Assembly: GCA_032209605.1 (NCBI GenBank)
Contig: JASFXZ010000002.1
Span: forward strand, 58,034,431-58,098,430
DNA: 64,000 nucleotides
Direction of reading: 5' to 3'
From: Mactromeris polynyma
Taxonomy: Eukaryota; Mollusca; Bivalvia; Venerida; Mactridae
In this document: in pieces, positions 25,584-36,830 of the stretch
How the letters are laid out: the number at the start of each line of letters is the position of its first letter
Numbering within the stretch: position 1 is the stretch's first letter
The notes under the pieces: model-generated
The model's database searches: none
Told to the model about the DNA's origin: nothing
Seen by the model: only the letters and a program-made list of their open reading frames with translations
Made by a program: the position numbers and the translations under genes

Positions 25584-25751
25584 CTCTATGCTCAATCAAA
25601 CTGAGCTGATGTGGATTCTGTCTCCAGTTTATGGTGCCACAGCTGTTAGGATGACAGATCAATTCACAAGAGATAGTGATTAAATACACAGAAGTTTTAA
25701 CAATCTACAGCTAATAATGGTGTGACTTTACAGGCTAAAATGAAGGTGCGG

Positions 25752-25979
25752 TGACCACAAGAGTAAAACAAACAATGTCATATACCAAAATCCAAGATGG
25801 CGTCCACGATGGCCGCCGTTTTTTAATATAAATGTATAATATGAAAAAGGCCCTGTAAGTATATTCTTGGATTTTGGGGCCCGCACCAACTTTAGATAAT
25901 TTATGTCGGTGGTCTGATAAACTACAGACCCTGACGAACATTTTGGTATATGACATTGTTTGTTTTACTCTCGTGGTCA
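25752..25979. mobile_element. 228-bp MITE with about 40-bp terminal inverted repeats
   Basis: Left arm 25752-25791 and right arm 25940-25979 are reverse complements with one difference (TGACCACAAGAG against TGACCACGAGAG). The arms share AACAATGTCATATACCAAAA. The interior is non-coding. A target-site duplication is not obvious. Confidence 0.8.
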
Positions 25980-26089
25980 TCTACCCCTTGAAATAAACCT
26001 CTTTTCAGGCAAAAGTCACTCCACTATAAGATGCACATGGTTAGCTGAAAACTATGGTGCTCTTTTAGAGAAAACAAGTATATTAGAAA

Positions 26090-26478
26090 CCATTAAAACA
26101 TTATTTTGTAATAATTTCAAGTAAAATAAAATTAGGAAGTCATGTAATAAATCTAACAGATAATCAATTATAACCATGACTGTTTCTGTAAGTTTTTTTT
26201 GTTCTAACATTAGATATCTACTTGGATAAAACTAACAATGCTAATGTATACAATATTTACAAAATAATTTATAGCTATAGTACAGCATTGAAAGGTAGAG
26301 TTTCTTTAACACTTAAAACTGGGATTCATCTTTTATACGTGGTTCATAGATATGCGAACACAGTAACACCACGCTTTGAATTAATATGATGCATATATGA
26401 TAATAGATAATACCAGTGCACTTCAATCATCAAATGAAATACAAACCTTGCAACAAATTGATGTCATAATTTTGCAAT
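26090..26478 (-). pseudogene. Truncated duplicate of LIN52 (intron and part of one exon)
   Basis: About 390 bp align with 45505-46100 of the LIN52 gene, for example ATAATCAATTATAACCATGA and CACTTAAAACTGGGATTCAT. At 26447-26478 it includes the donor end of the LIN52 exon that lies at 46070-46142 (CCTTGCAACAAATTGATGTC on the plus strand). The copy is cut inside that exon. The next LIN52 exon (45393-45476) is missing. It cannot encode LIN52. Confidence 0.85.
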
Positions 26479-27091
26479 ATATGATGTATGTCGGAACAAA
26501 AGGTAGCCGATTATAGTCATCAAAACGAACCTAGGGATTTTCTGTTATCTAGAATTGTTTACAAATCGAAGATAATTTTCTAGGTGATAGTTTTGATCAC
26601 AGATGGGAATGACACTATGAGTCATTAAGCATACTCCAAGAAAGATGTGTTTGTGTATGATTCATGTCAGACAGCGTCACACTCAATAGCATCTGCCTAG
26701 AGTTTTTCTGTGATAGTTGAGAGTTAAATGTTTTACTTCTTGCAAATATGTCAAATTTAGCGAAATAAAAATAATATTCATTGGCTATGATGTCATTCAT
26801 TATCTAATTTGGAATGTTGTTGTAGTTATGACTCATCAGAATTTATAGATTGTGTACACTTTTTGCAGGTACCTTCAGATTGATGGAGTTTATGCAGTGT
26901 AATGATCATAACTTTGCTGATTTGGTATCCGGTATGCTGAGATATAAGCCAGGTTAGTATTTTCTGTGGCTAAAATTCGCCAGGAATGAACATGGTAGGT
27001 ATTCTGGGCCCAGGATTATACTGAATACTTACACTCTGCACTCAAATCACACAATTACTCTTATTAGTCTGATTTTCAAAATTTGAGTGTG

Positions 27092-27215
27092 GAAAATGCA
27101 TGGAAATGTCAAATGAGCGCTTAGAAAATGCATGGAAATGTCAAATGAGCGCTTAGAAAATGCATGGAAATGTCAAATAAGAGCTTAGAAAATACATGGA
27201 TATGTCAAATGTGTG
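27092..27215. repeat. 32-bp tandem repeat, four copies, private to the kinase duplicate
   Basis: The unit contains GAAAATGCATGGAAATGTCA and AATGAGCGCTTA. The parental site at about 5680-5710 has a single copy, so the array expanded after the duplication. Confidence 0.8.
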
Positions 27216-27624
27216 CCAAATATTCCTTTTCGTCCATTTTCATTGAGATTTTGTGGTAATCATAAGATACGGGACAAATTATTGGATTTAAGTTCCACAC
27301 CCGCACTTGTAGTAATTACTCCCAGATCTCACTTTACACTCAAATCTCTTAGAAAAGGGGCCACACAGAACATTGAGCACTCATTTAACATTATTGTATA
27401 CTTTTCAAACTAAACATTATTAGTCATTATCATACTCGTAAGGGTAAAGTTGTTATTTGAGATATGAGTGTAAGTATCCCTTATAATCCAGGGCCCTGGT
27501 TTGAACATTGTAATGTAACTATGTTATTGATTTTTCATTATCAACTTAATTATTCCCAACTGAGACCTATCTTGAGATGGGTTAGTTTAAAAATATTTAT
27601 ATTTCATCGATTGTGACACAGGTG

Positions 27625-27835
27625 TGCAACTTATATATACATGTATTTGACTCTCGGTGGCTGTTTCCTGGGTCACTATCAAGTTCTTGCACGTAAATCA
27701 GGGATTTTGAAGTTTGCAGTTCAAGTTTGTGGTTCAGCCTGGCCCAAAGTGGGATTGGAACTCATGACCTACGGATCAGGAGTCGGGTATTTTACCGCTC
27801 AACCACTTTGCCTTGCAATGAGTTGTGACTGATAA
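27625..27835 (-). mobile_element. Duplicated copy of the minus-strand SINE at 6105-6320
   Basis: It matches the parental SINE at the same relative place in the duplicated kinase intron, with extra bases (GCAGTTCAAGTTTGTG) near 27717. Confidence 0.6.
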
Positions 27836-28790
27836 AGGTGTTTTTCTATCAAGATGTTAACTCCACTTGGGCTGTTTTCATACCAATGATTCCTCGTGTA
27901 TTTCCCTGTATGATATTATATGCTGTCTAGTGTCATATAGTCCAACTACAAGACAAACTGTTGGCATGCTCATATGTTCATGTCTCAAGATTTTGGGGCT
28001 TTAGTGTACTTTGTATATAGCATTTTCTGCCTGACATCATTATTCATCTTTATGGTATCGAGGTTCTTTCTGCAACATGTTTCAGTATTTATGTCATTTT
28101 GTATTGGATTTTTTTGGTTTGAAATCTGATGAAAGTCTTTTGTAATGACATAGAGATTATTTTGTATGTGTTATATATACATATTTTGAATACTGTCAAT
28201 ATATGAATTTTCAGAAAAGAGATTGACAGCATCTCAAGCATCAGTACATACATTCTTTGCTAGTCATATACCTTTAGGATTTCTTACTCCCGGCTTTATG
28301 GTAAGAGTTAAATAATTTTGGAGATTGTATAGAGTTTCTTTGTTAGTGTGAATTACTTTATTTGATAAAGTTTTCTTTCAATAGATCATCTTGACAATAT
28401 AAACTCAATGTTCATATGTAATTTGTATATGTTAAATAATTTTCAAAAAACTTGGCTTATAATTTTACCACACAATATCAACTTGTAGAATGCAACTTTC
28501 GACCATGTCAGTTCATGGTGAAATCCAAGTTCCATATTGATATATTGATTTCAAGGGTGACAGTAATTTAACATTCCTGTGGAATTATCTGTTTTCATAT
28601 TTTGCTAGAATTCTGTGGAGTTTATTTAAGTATTGTTAATACTTTATTGTTTATGAAGAGTTAAGTTGATGGAATTGATTGGCCATTTGACTGATTACAA
28701 GCTTTTGTGGTAATCTAAATCCGAACGGCCTTACTAAACCACAAATATTTCACAGAATAGCATGTACTGATTCAAGTGTGGTGAACCCGT

Positions 28791-29033
28791 GCAAAAATGG
28801 TTGGAAAACGAATAGCAGTATTGCATAAAACTTCGCAGTAAGCTGGATTGTTCTATGAAAGAGATTTTTGCCGAAATTACTCGTGTTTTAGGGTCTGGTA
28901 AGATGTCTTATGAGACGGTTCGTAGATAGAAAAAGAAAGTTGATTGTGTGGTACCAGTCTGTTGAAAATGCAGCAAAATCAGGTCGGCCGGAGACGTGTG
29001 ACAAAAAAATGAAGATAACAGAAAATGAATTTC
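28791..29033 (+). pseudogene. Mariner-like transposase remnant at the head of unit B
   Basis: It matches 14085-14330 closely, including GCAGCAAAATCAGGTCGGCC. It is joined directly to the truncated kinase intron at 28788-28791 and interrupted at 29036 by the Harbinger-like element. It is non-functional. Confidence 0.65.
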
Positions 29034-29036
29034 TAA

Positions 29037-30029
29037 AGCCCCAGTCACACTGAGACGTACGACCTTTCAGTCGTAGGACTCCTCGGGTTTAGACAGTTTT
29101 TCAAGTAGTCGTAGGACTTGCCACGACAAAAGTAGTGTTGGGAGAGAGTCTTGCGTTGGTCTTGAAAAAGGATCGTCGTACGACAATCTGAGAAGCAACT
29201 GCCGTGCGTTGACGTACGTCGTCGTGTGTTAGTCGTGCGTCGTCACGCGTTGACGTGCGTCGTCGTACATCATGTAGATACGACGACACACGTCTACGCA
29301 CGACTGACGCACACAGTCTTGTCTATCAGCACGGAGTATATAGAAGTGCGCTGCAGGCTTTCCATTTCATACACACAACTTATGTGTTCACGTTCCACCA
29401 GGAAGACTGGGCTCAGTCCTAGTGGCATTAAAATTGCTACAGCAGCAACATGTCGCAAACATAGACATTCTAGACCTGATTAGACGTCGCTTATTAAGAA
29501 GGAGGAGGCGCTGGTGGGTCCGGCCATAGATCCAGCGAAGGCCACATTTTGGTACATACGAGAATCTGATGCTGGAGCTTGAACGTGAGTCTCAAGCCTT
29601 CACTGCCCTCCTTTCCCCTTCTTGTTTAACTTGGGTGGCATGTCCGGGATCTCGACATAAAATGACCTGTCAACGCCCGCTTTATAAAGTGGTCGGTCTA
29701 GCAATGCATTTGCCGTACGTCAGTCTTGCGTCTTCTTAAGACAGTCTTACGACAACACAAGACTGGTAGGACTAGACGTACGTCGACGCAGGACAATTAA
29801 ACTCTCCAGACTAAAGTTAAGACAACCTAAGACTTGACGTACGTGAATGCAAGACTATGTAGAACTGGAGATTCGAGTCTTAAGGTTTTTTAAACATGTT
29901 AAAAACAAGCTACGACAGCTTTTTAGATCTGCGTCGACGTACGACTCTTAAAGACGACGCAGGACTCGGCCCGATTTTCCAGTCGTAGACCTGTCTTATA
30001 GATGTTTAAAGTGCAGTATGACTAAGGCT
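29037..30029 (+). mobile_element. 993-bp PIF/Harbinger-like element, deletion derivative
   Basis: The ends are AGCCCCAGTCACACTG and, inverted, AGCCTTAGTCATACTG, a 16-bp imperfect TIR. TAA is duplicated at 29034-29036 and 30030-30032. Unit A at 14330 has the empty site, which confirms the insertion. The interior is unusually rich in ACGTACGT-type words. A transposase relic reads ALKLLQQQHVANIDILDLIR, then RRRRRWWVRP, a TAG stop, then IQRRPHFGTYENLMLELERE (about 29430-29605). This is the N-terminal region of Harbinger transposases (compare WVHPWIQRR in HARBI1). The catalytic domain is gone. Confidence 0.85.
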
Positions 30030-30818
30030 TAACCATAACCATTTGTATGTAACAAACCACAATACATTTCGAACATCCCTCGTACTTAAACTAGCAATAT
30101 AAGTTGACAAGGTGCACGAAAAACGATCATATAGATGTTAGAAATGTAGATTACTTTTATCTGGAGTGATGTATTCGCGTCTTTTGTTATTTTTTTTGTT
30201 GTATTAGTAGACACTCGTACAATATTTGTAGAAACTGCTATGACAGAAAGTGTTGCATGGATCAAACAGAGAAACAGAGGAATGTTACATCATTATGCTC
30301 TATGATGTTCAAACAGACAGATTAACAGAAATGTCAAGTAAGACATATTAATATCACAAGGGCAGAATACAACCTGGAGTCATAAAAATGTGTTTACCCA
30401 AGATTAGTATCTAAATGAGGGTAAATGTGTCTTTATGATTCGTCTAAGCCCAGATCTCCATGCAAAATAATGTGTTAAAGTTACGCGTGTTTTGGAGTGA
30501 TCCCGTTTAAAAGTCGTGATAAAGGAATTTTACTTCACATTATAAGAATCTCATTCGAATTAAGCCATTTGTGATAAACTGTCATTGTCTGACGTGCACA
30601 CTTAAAACATAGCTTCCATGTCTAAAACATTGAACATGTGGATGTTGGTAGTATTTATGTTCTGTTGCGGTAATGGTTTGTTACTTCACAATGATGACGA
30701 CTTGCTTTCAGCATATCAGACACTCTCTCAACAGGTAAGCCTGAGATTGCGTTGTTGAGTTTTGAGTTTCTCTTCATGATCAATTGTTGAGTTGTCCTTT
30801 GTTGTTTTCTGTATGTTA

Positions 30819-31355
30819 TTAATCCCGCCACTGCACTGGAGGGGATTAAGGAATGGCCTTCGTCCGTCTGTCAGTCGATTCGTCCGTAATATTTTTTGTT
30901 CGCTCTGTACCGCGTAAATCGCTTGAATGTTTTTTCATCAAATGTTCGACCCTTATCATTGTATATCGGCTGTGTATCTTCTGAACCGCTTGAAGGTTTT
31001 TCATGAATTACGGTTCAAATGTTCATTTTATTGTGACGATGTGTAGAACCCATGTCCGTACCGCGACAGCTGAAGGTCACACTGCAAGGTCAAATGTAAA
31101 AAGGGGTCTAACCATTTGTTCAAACCATTACTTTGACATTGATTTTGGGATTTTCAAAATACTTGGCAAAACCGTTCACCATAATATGACGGTGTGTCAT
31201 TTGCACGACCTGTGTCTGTACCGCAAAGGCCCAGGTCACACTTTGAGGTCAAATGTAAAATGGGGTATAATATTACACTGTATAGCATTATATTAATCTA
31301 TTATCCTCATGTATTGACAATTGGTGGGCTCGACATGTTACCCTTGTGCATCTAG
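30819..31355. mobile_element. Intron 1 hairpin/CTAG repeat, copy in unit B
   Basis: Same element and same position as 15008-15608, shortened by loss of an internal block of about 80 bp. The terminal ACCC/GGGT pairing is partly broken. Confidence 0.45.
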
Positions 31356-32976
31356 TTAAGTAACTTTCCATAAATGATGATCAAGACGGGATGGAGTAAC
31401 GGTCCTTTATGTAGAGGATATGTGGAGGGGATGCAGCTGTCCTACAGTCTGCCTTGTTTTATTTTGCACCCTCCGGATCTGTGTAGGAAGCCATGTTTTG
31501 TGGATATCCATCACAGTGCTTATTCTCATTTACATATTCTCATTTTTCTTGTAAATTGCTAACTTAAGTACAAATTATTGGCAAAGACACATTATATCTA
31601 GGTCAAACTGTGCCATACATACATATGAGTATCTAAAACAACAGTCTCCTTTGAACCACTTGGCTGTCGCCATGACTCTATTATCTACTTTCTATAAATG
31701 ATTTGCACGAAGGCCTATTAGGCCAAAAATGTATGTTCATAGTTATCTCACTATGACAACATCTTCTCTGACGATTACTAGACAAATATCTCATTAATAT
31801 AGGATAATTATCTTCATTCTACACTATATTTACACGTGTTTACAACATATGTCGTTGGTATGAGAAATATATCTCTTTATTACGACCTAACATCTCGCAT
31901 TTAACCCACAATTACTCGATATGTTCTTTAAGTATAAGATAAGTACCCCTTTCCCAATGTGCAATGTTTTCACTTGATATACTATTCATGTTCTTTTCAT
32001 GTTCTCGGCCCAGTATTACTGACTTTCTTGACTTGTTGCGTGATGTATTCCATCCATGATTTTTTCAATCTTGTTGACCCCTTAATTTGTTATTTATGGT
32101 CGGCCAGACCATTCCTTACATCCCTATTTACGTACGTTTTTACCCTTGTAGCTCGACAGTGCCTGATATTTTGTGGACTGCTGTTGTCCCGAGGGTCTGT
32201 GTGGAATGGCATTGTCTTATAAATGTATACATGTGGCTTCCCTCTAACAACTTAACCAACTTATATATGTCTAATGAAATGATTTTATACTGTGTAGGTA
32301 AAATCAATGGAATCTACAATATCCAAGCTACAGGCTGCTCAAGGTACAGGATACTTGTTTTCCAATAATTTATCAAGACAACTCATCCGTGACGATTTAC
32401 AATATCTATAATTATACAGTAACTTACAAGTAGATTGGTGAACAAAATATGATAAAAAAACCACTTAAGACATGCTGTATCTATTTTTCTTAGTATTGAC
32501 TTCAGCGATTTCATGAGAACACTAAAACTAAAAAACATTTGCACGGAAAAAACTTCCGTTTATTACGAAGCAAATTGTCCTCGATTTTAATACATCATAT
32601 TACACATTTTCATAAATTAAATGGCATAAATGTGTATAGAGTATAGATTTTCTAAACAAGATACTTAAATTGTAGGTCCATCCAGTGTTGGTGCCAATTA
32701 TGTGAGATGGAGACGAACCACCTGTCCTGCTAATGGAACCACTTTAGTGTATTAAGGTAGACATATACTTTTAGTTTTGTTTGTTGCATCGAATAATGTC
32801 TTATATGAACACAAACTGACATCTAGCGTACCTCTAAGTGGAGTACCATTTCCTCATGATTTGTACAGGTTATTTTTTCCAATAAATTATCCTTATTACA
32901 CACAGTTTAACAACCAGTAGTTCTATTAAGCTTCGCTTATTTATAAAATTGTGTAATTCTTTATGAAACTATTTAG

Positions 32977-34093
32977 TCACATCACAGTGTATAACCCGAT
33001 GTGACTTCCGCGGAGTGATGTGACTTCGACAGAGGGACACGTTCCCGGCAGGAGAGTAGTGGTATTCGTTTTCTTGTCCATAATTCGTAATTTCGGTGTT
33101 TCTCTATAATCTTTTATCGTCTGAATGACCATGAATGTCTAAATCTACTATAAAACCGATACGAAGCGATGTATGTGCGGAATAAAGCTGGAATCGTCCG
33201 TTTAATATCGACATATAGAAAAAATGAAAAAAATCGCCTTCAACTGATCGATATTAAGCGTTTTGCGATATAATTGAATAGTATCACCCCATATAATAAA
33301 ACATATATCATCTATGAACAAGTATAGCGAGTTGCAAGTCTGTCGGTGCTCATAAACCAACGTTTGGTGCTTCCAAAGGGACCCTGGTATGCACAAATAT
33401 GATGCCGTTTAACGCAGAGGGTATTTTGCAATGATGACGTTTTCGGCTGAGGAACGAAAATTATGGATGTCGTTTTCTGCGGAGGAAAACATATGATAAA
33501 ATGACGAGTGTTTGCTTTTCTAATCGTTTTTATAGCCGGTAAAGCATGAATTGTTTAGAACAATGCATGCCAATGATTATTGTTTCACCAAATTGGGATT
33601 TTCAATGCCATATACTTCTGTAATTCATAAATATTCATATATAAGGCCGTCACTATGTGCATTACTGACTTAAATCATAGAAAATAGTGACACACAACAT
33701 AGCTAAATGCTCAATCAAATCATAGTCTGCATTCTAGTACATTTCCCGGACTATTACGGCATTACCCGTATTTTATACAAGCCTCCAATAATGCAATTTT
33801 TATCATGGAAGGTTAACTCATAGAAATCAGACGATGTGCAAGAATTTATGCAGAAGTATATACGAGCAAGACCTTAGAAAATGTTTTATGGTTTGTTAAG
33901 CAGCATTTGAAAGCTTTCAGAATACTTACACAACTTGTAATATTAATGTCAAGGTAGGAACACAATGTAATAGTGCTAAAAAATCATGCATTAGCGAAAT
34001 CAGATGACAATTGAAAAATGTAAACACATTCTGGTAAATTATAAACAAGCACGAGGCTATTTAATGTACCATAAAACATTTTCTAAGGTATTG
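32977..34093. other. Unit-B-specific insertion in intron 3
   Basis: It replaces about 760 bp of the intron found in copies A and C. It contains a 21-bp inverted repeat (CCTTAGAAAATGTTTTATGG at about 33871 and its complement at about 34071-34091) that may bound a nested 220-bp MITE. No coding remnant is recognised. Confidence 0.5.
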
Positions 34094-35216
34094 CTTAAAG
34101 GATTATGCCTGATGACCTAGTTTTTTACACTAATGTCACACCTGACCTAGAATTTAAAAAGAGAAAAATTTGCATTTTTCCAAAATATCAAGTAGAAAAT
34201 GCAACCTTTCTAGTTTAAACATTGTATTTCATTAATATGACCTCAAGTTGTTTTGACCTCACACAATCCAGTTAAATATTTTTTAGAAAGACAAAAATTC
34301 AGGCCATATTCAATGTATATCAGATAGTAAATATGGCATATAAAGTGTTAAAATGGTTTTGTATGATTTGACAAAGTGACCTATTTTCGCCCCAAACTGA
34401 CCCGATGTTTTAACTCTTCTGAGATTTTAATTTGGCAAATATTCTGACCTTGCGATAATAGAATTGGGCAAAAGTTGTGACCTCTAAAGCGTTAACAAGC
34501 TTTTTGTTGAAGTCGGAAGGATGCTGCATGATGATGGACACAGGGTGATAAAAAGGGTCACCTTGAACTCTTTATACTCAAGTGATCTAATAAACTGACA
34601 AATCAATTTTCAAAAAAAAAATGAATCGCTAAGTCATATGGTATAGAACATGTTCAAACAAGCATCCATGATCAGATACTAAATGTAGTAAATGCTTATG
34701 TTGCAGTATTCTGTATATCACACAGGTTATGCTGCTGGTTCTGATTATAGAGAGTCTGGGGGAGCAGCTAACTCTTTGTGTTTGCCAACTGATCCACGAT
34801 GGAGCTACTACAAGGAGACGGTTGGTTCTGGCGGTAAAGTATATGGGGTCGAATATGAGTTGGGTGATCTCCACAACGACGGTGGATCACATTACTTGGG
34901 AAAGAATGTAAGGGATGAGGATGCTCCTTGTGCTGTCTGTTCAACTCAAAGATCAGAGATTTTGATGATTCCTGCGAGACTTGATTGTTATCCTGGATGG
35001 ACAAAGGAATACAGTGGCTACCTTATGTCTGGCTACTACAGCCACGCTTCAGCAACATAATTTGTATGTATGGACAAACAAGTGGACGTGGTTGCAGGTG
35101 GTCATCCAGATCAAGAAGGTCGATTGTTCTTTCTGGTTGAAGGTATTTGTGGTTCACTGAAGTGTCCGCCTTATATTAATGGACGAGAACTCACTTGTGT
35201 TGTGTGCTCAAAATAA

Positions 35217-36200
35217 AACCTACAGTTCAAATAGAATACTCAGCCTACATTCGATAAAACACAAAGCTACATTGGCAATATGTTATAAGACAAAGATGGG
35301 CTGTAAATGAATCTATGACTTTGAAAATAAAGATACTAGTTAGCGTATAAATATATATTGTCGATGGTATATAAAGGGTTTACAACACCATATTCGAATA
35401 TTGAGTCGGTATTTGAATATTCGATAGAATACTGGAACTATCACTGAAAGTATTTAATACCCCAGCAATACCGACTTGTCAGAGGAAGTAAGACTGTAAT
35501 TTGCAATGATATCATTGAAGAGTGCACGTAAAAATAAAGTAGTTAATAAGTTATATAACAAGACAAACATATTCAACTTAGTTTGAATGGTGCCATGATA
35601 GGTGATGGTTCATGTAAATGTACAAAAACAGCGATACAAAACATACTGAAGTGAGCAAGGTGTACTTAATGATTTACATGCATGAATGTGGTAGGAATGA
35701 CCACCTAGCACATATATAAGGAAATGAGTCTAAACACAATGTTTAACGAATGTCTATGCCCCAATAACTATATTCAAAGCATCCAACCGGAACACGCTGA
35801 TATACACTGTGTTTGGTACAAGTCATTTCTTGAGAGGTTTCATGGAAATCCACCTAGTGGTTTAGGAGAACTAGCACAATGTAATTGTCTAGCATTTTCT
35901 CTCATCAAAGGGTGGTAACTTCATAAAAAGCACGCAGATGGAACACACTAACTAAATGCACAAGTAGGCTTGGTACAAATCACTAGCCTAGGCAAGATGT
36001 GTGTTCTTCTGTGACAATTTGACTAAATATAATGTATCCCAAATCATTTGTCCTCCACCTCTAAACTCTGATTTACGCGGAGATGCGTGCAGACAGACGG
36101 GCATGCTAGTACTGGTTACTAACCCAGGAGTACTGGTTAGGTCAACTGACCGCCGTATATAACTGAAATTATGTTGAGGAATGGCGTAAAACCCAATACA
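35217..36200. other. Flank of copy B, and SINE 3' part
   Basis: It shares text with the flanks of copies A and C, for example GTCTAAACACAATGTTTAAC. From 35995 to 36195 it carries a SINE 3' part (TGTGACAATTTGACTAAA, GTCAACTGACCGCCGTATAT) like that at 13480-13620. No gene is seen. Confidence 0.5.
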
Positions 36201-36204
36201 TGTG

Positions 36205-36830
36205 ATGAAGAAATTGTGTGATACAGTCAGTTGAAAATGCGGCGAAATCGGGTCGCCCAAAGACAGCAACGTTTGACAAAAATGTATTGAAGATAACAGT
36301 TAATCTTCAAAATGAAGTTAGATATACATTGCGTGATATTGCACGCATTGTTGGTAATTTACTATCAGCTGTCCATTTCATTTCAAAGAAAATGTTGAGC
36401 TTAAAGCTCAAAATGTTCCAAACTATGACAAAAAGCTTGTTTATGAATCTGTGTACACTATGTTGAGCCAGTGAGAAAGGTTGGGACAAATATGGGCCAC
36501 CAAACATGGCAAAAGGCCAATTATTGCAAAATGCAATATATTAGTACAAAGAAGGTTTTGTATGACATATTCTTCTCTAGCGAGTGCATAGCAGTACAGG
36601 TACATGCAAAAGAGGACCGAAGTGTACTACCGTGATATTGTATTGAACAAAATAAAAAGTACTACGAGAAATGTCGCCCAGTGACTGGTTTCAAACATGT
36701 TCGACTGTAGCTCCAGCGCATACCTCTAGTATAGTAACACAATTTTTAAAGTCGGAGAAAATTACTCTGCTATCACAACCTCCTTATTCTCACATTAGGC
36801 ACTATGTGACTTTAAAATTGGTCGTAGCTA
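36205..36830 (+). pseudogene. Mariner-like transposase pseudogene at the head of unit C
   Basis: The readable N-terminal part is QSVENAAKSGRPKTAT, then TLRDIARIVGNLLSAVHFIS (HTH). After frame changes, a catalytic-region fragment reads APAHTSSIVTQFLKSEKITL, then LSQPPYS (about 36710-36785). In intact mariners this corresponds to DNAPAHTS followed by PPYSPDLAP. The aspartate before N-A-P is destroyed by a shift. It is the longest of the three remnants. Confidence 0.8.

Larger units (their letters stand above)
26489..28788 (+). pseudogene. Truncated duplicate of the kinase gene (two exons with introns)
   Basis: It aligns throughout with 5042-7328. Pseudo-exon 26869-26952 keeps the 84-bp length and both splice sites, with Ile to Val and Asn to Lys changes. 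Pseudo-exon 28215-28300 is 86 bp where the parent has 87, and its end reads GFLTPGFM instead of GFLSSDCQ, so its phase has changed. The upstream catalytic exons and the tail exon are absent. An internal SINE and intron text came along. It cannot be a functional kinase. Confidence 0.88.
30618..35216 (+). pseudogene. Short-chain collagen C4-like, copy B (pseudogene)
   Basis: Four exons correspond to those of copies A and C: 30618-30734, 32298-32343, 32676-32756 and 34726-35216. All splice sites are present. Three lesions are visible. The usual start codon is ATA (three codons before ATG 30618). Codon GAA at the end of exon 3 is TAA at 32753-32755. A GAA in exon 4 is TAA at 35058-35060, in the FVCVD region. 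Gly to Arg also occurs in VRWGRTTCP. The text after the second stop stays alignable to the final TAA at 35214-35216, so decay is recent. Intron 3 has lost most of its tandem array and gained about 1.1 kb of unrelated DNA (about 32977-34093). Confidence 0.88.

Noticed and set aside
25167..25595. 142-codon minus-strand open frame
   Set aside because: It begins outside the transposon border and crosses the TIR and the AAAAAGTAGG repeats, so it is not a natural gene.
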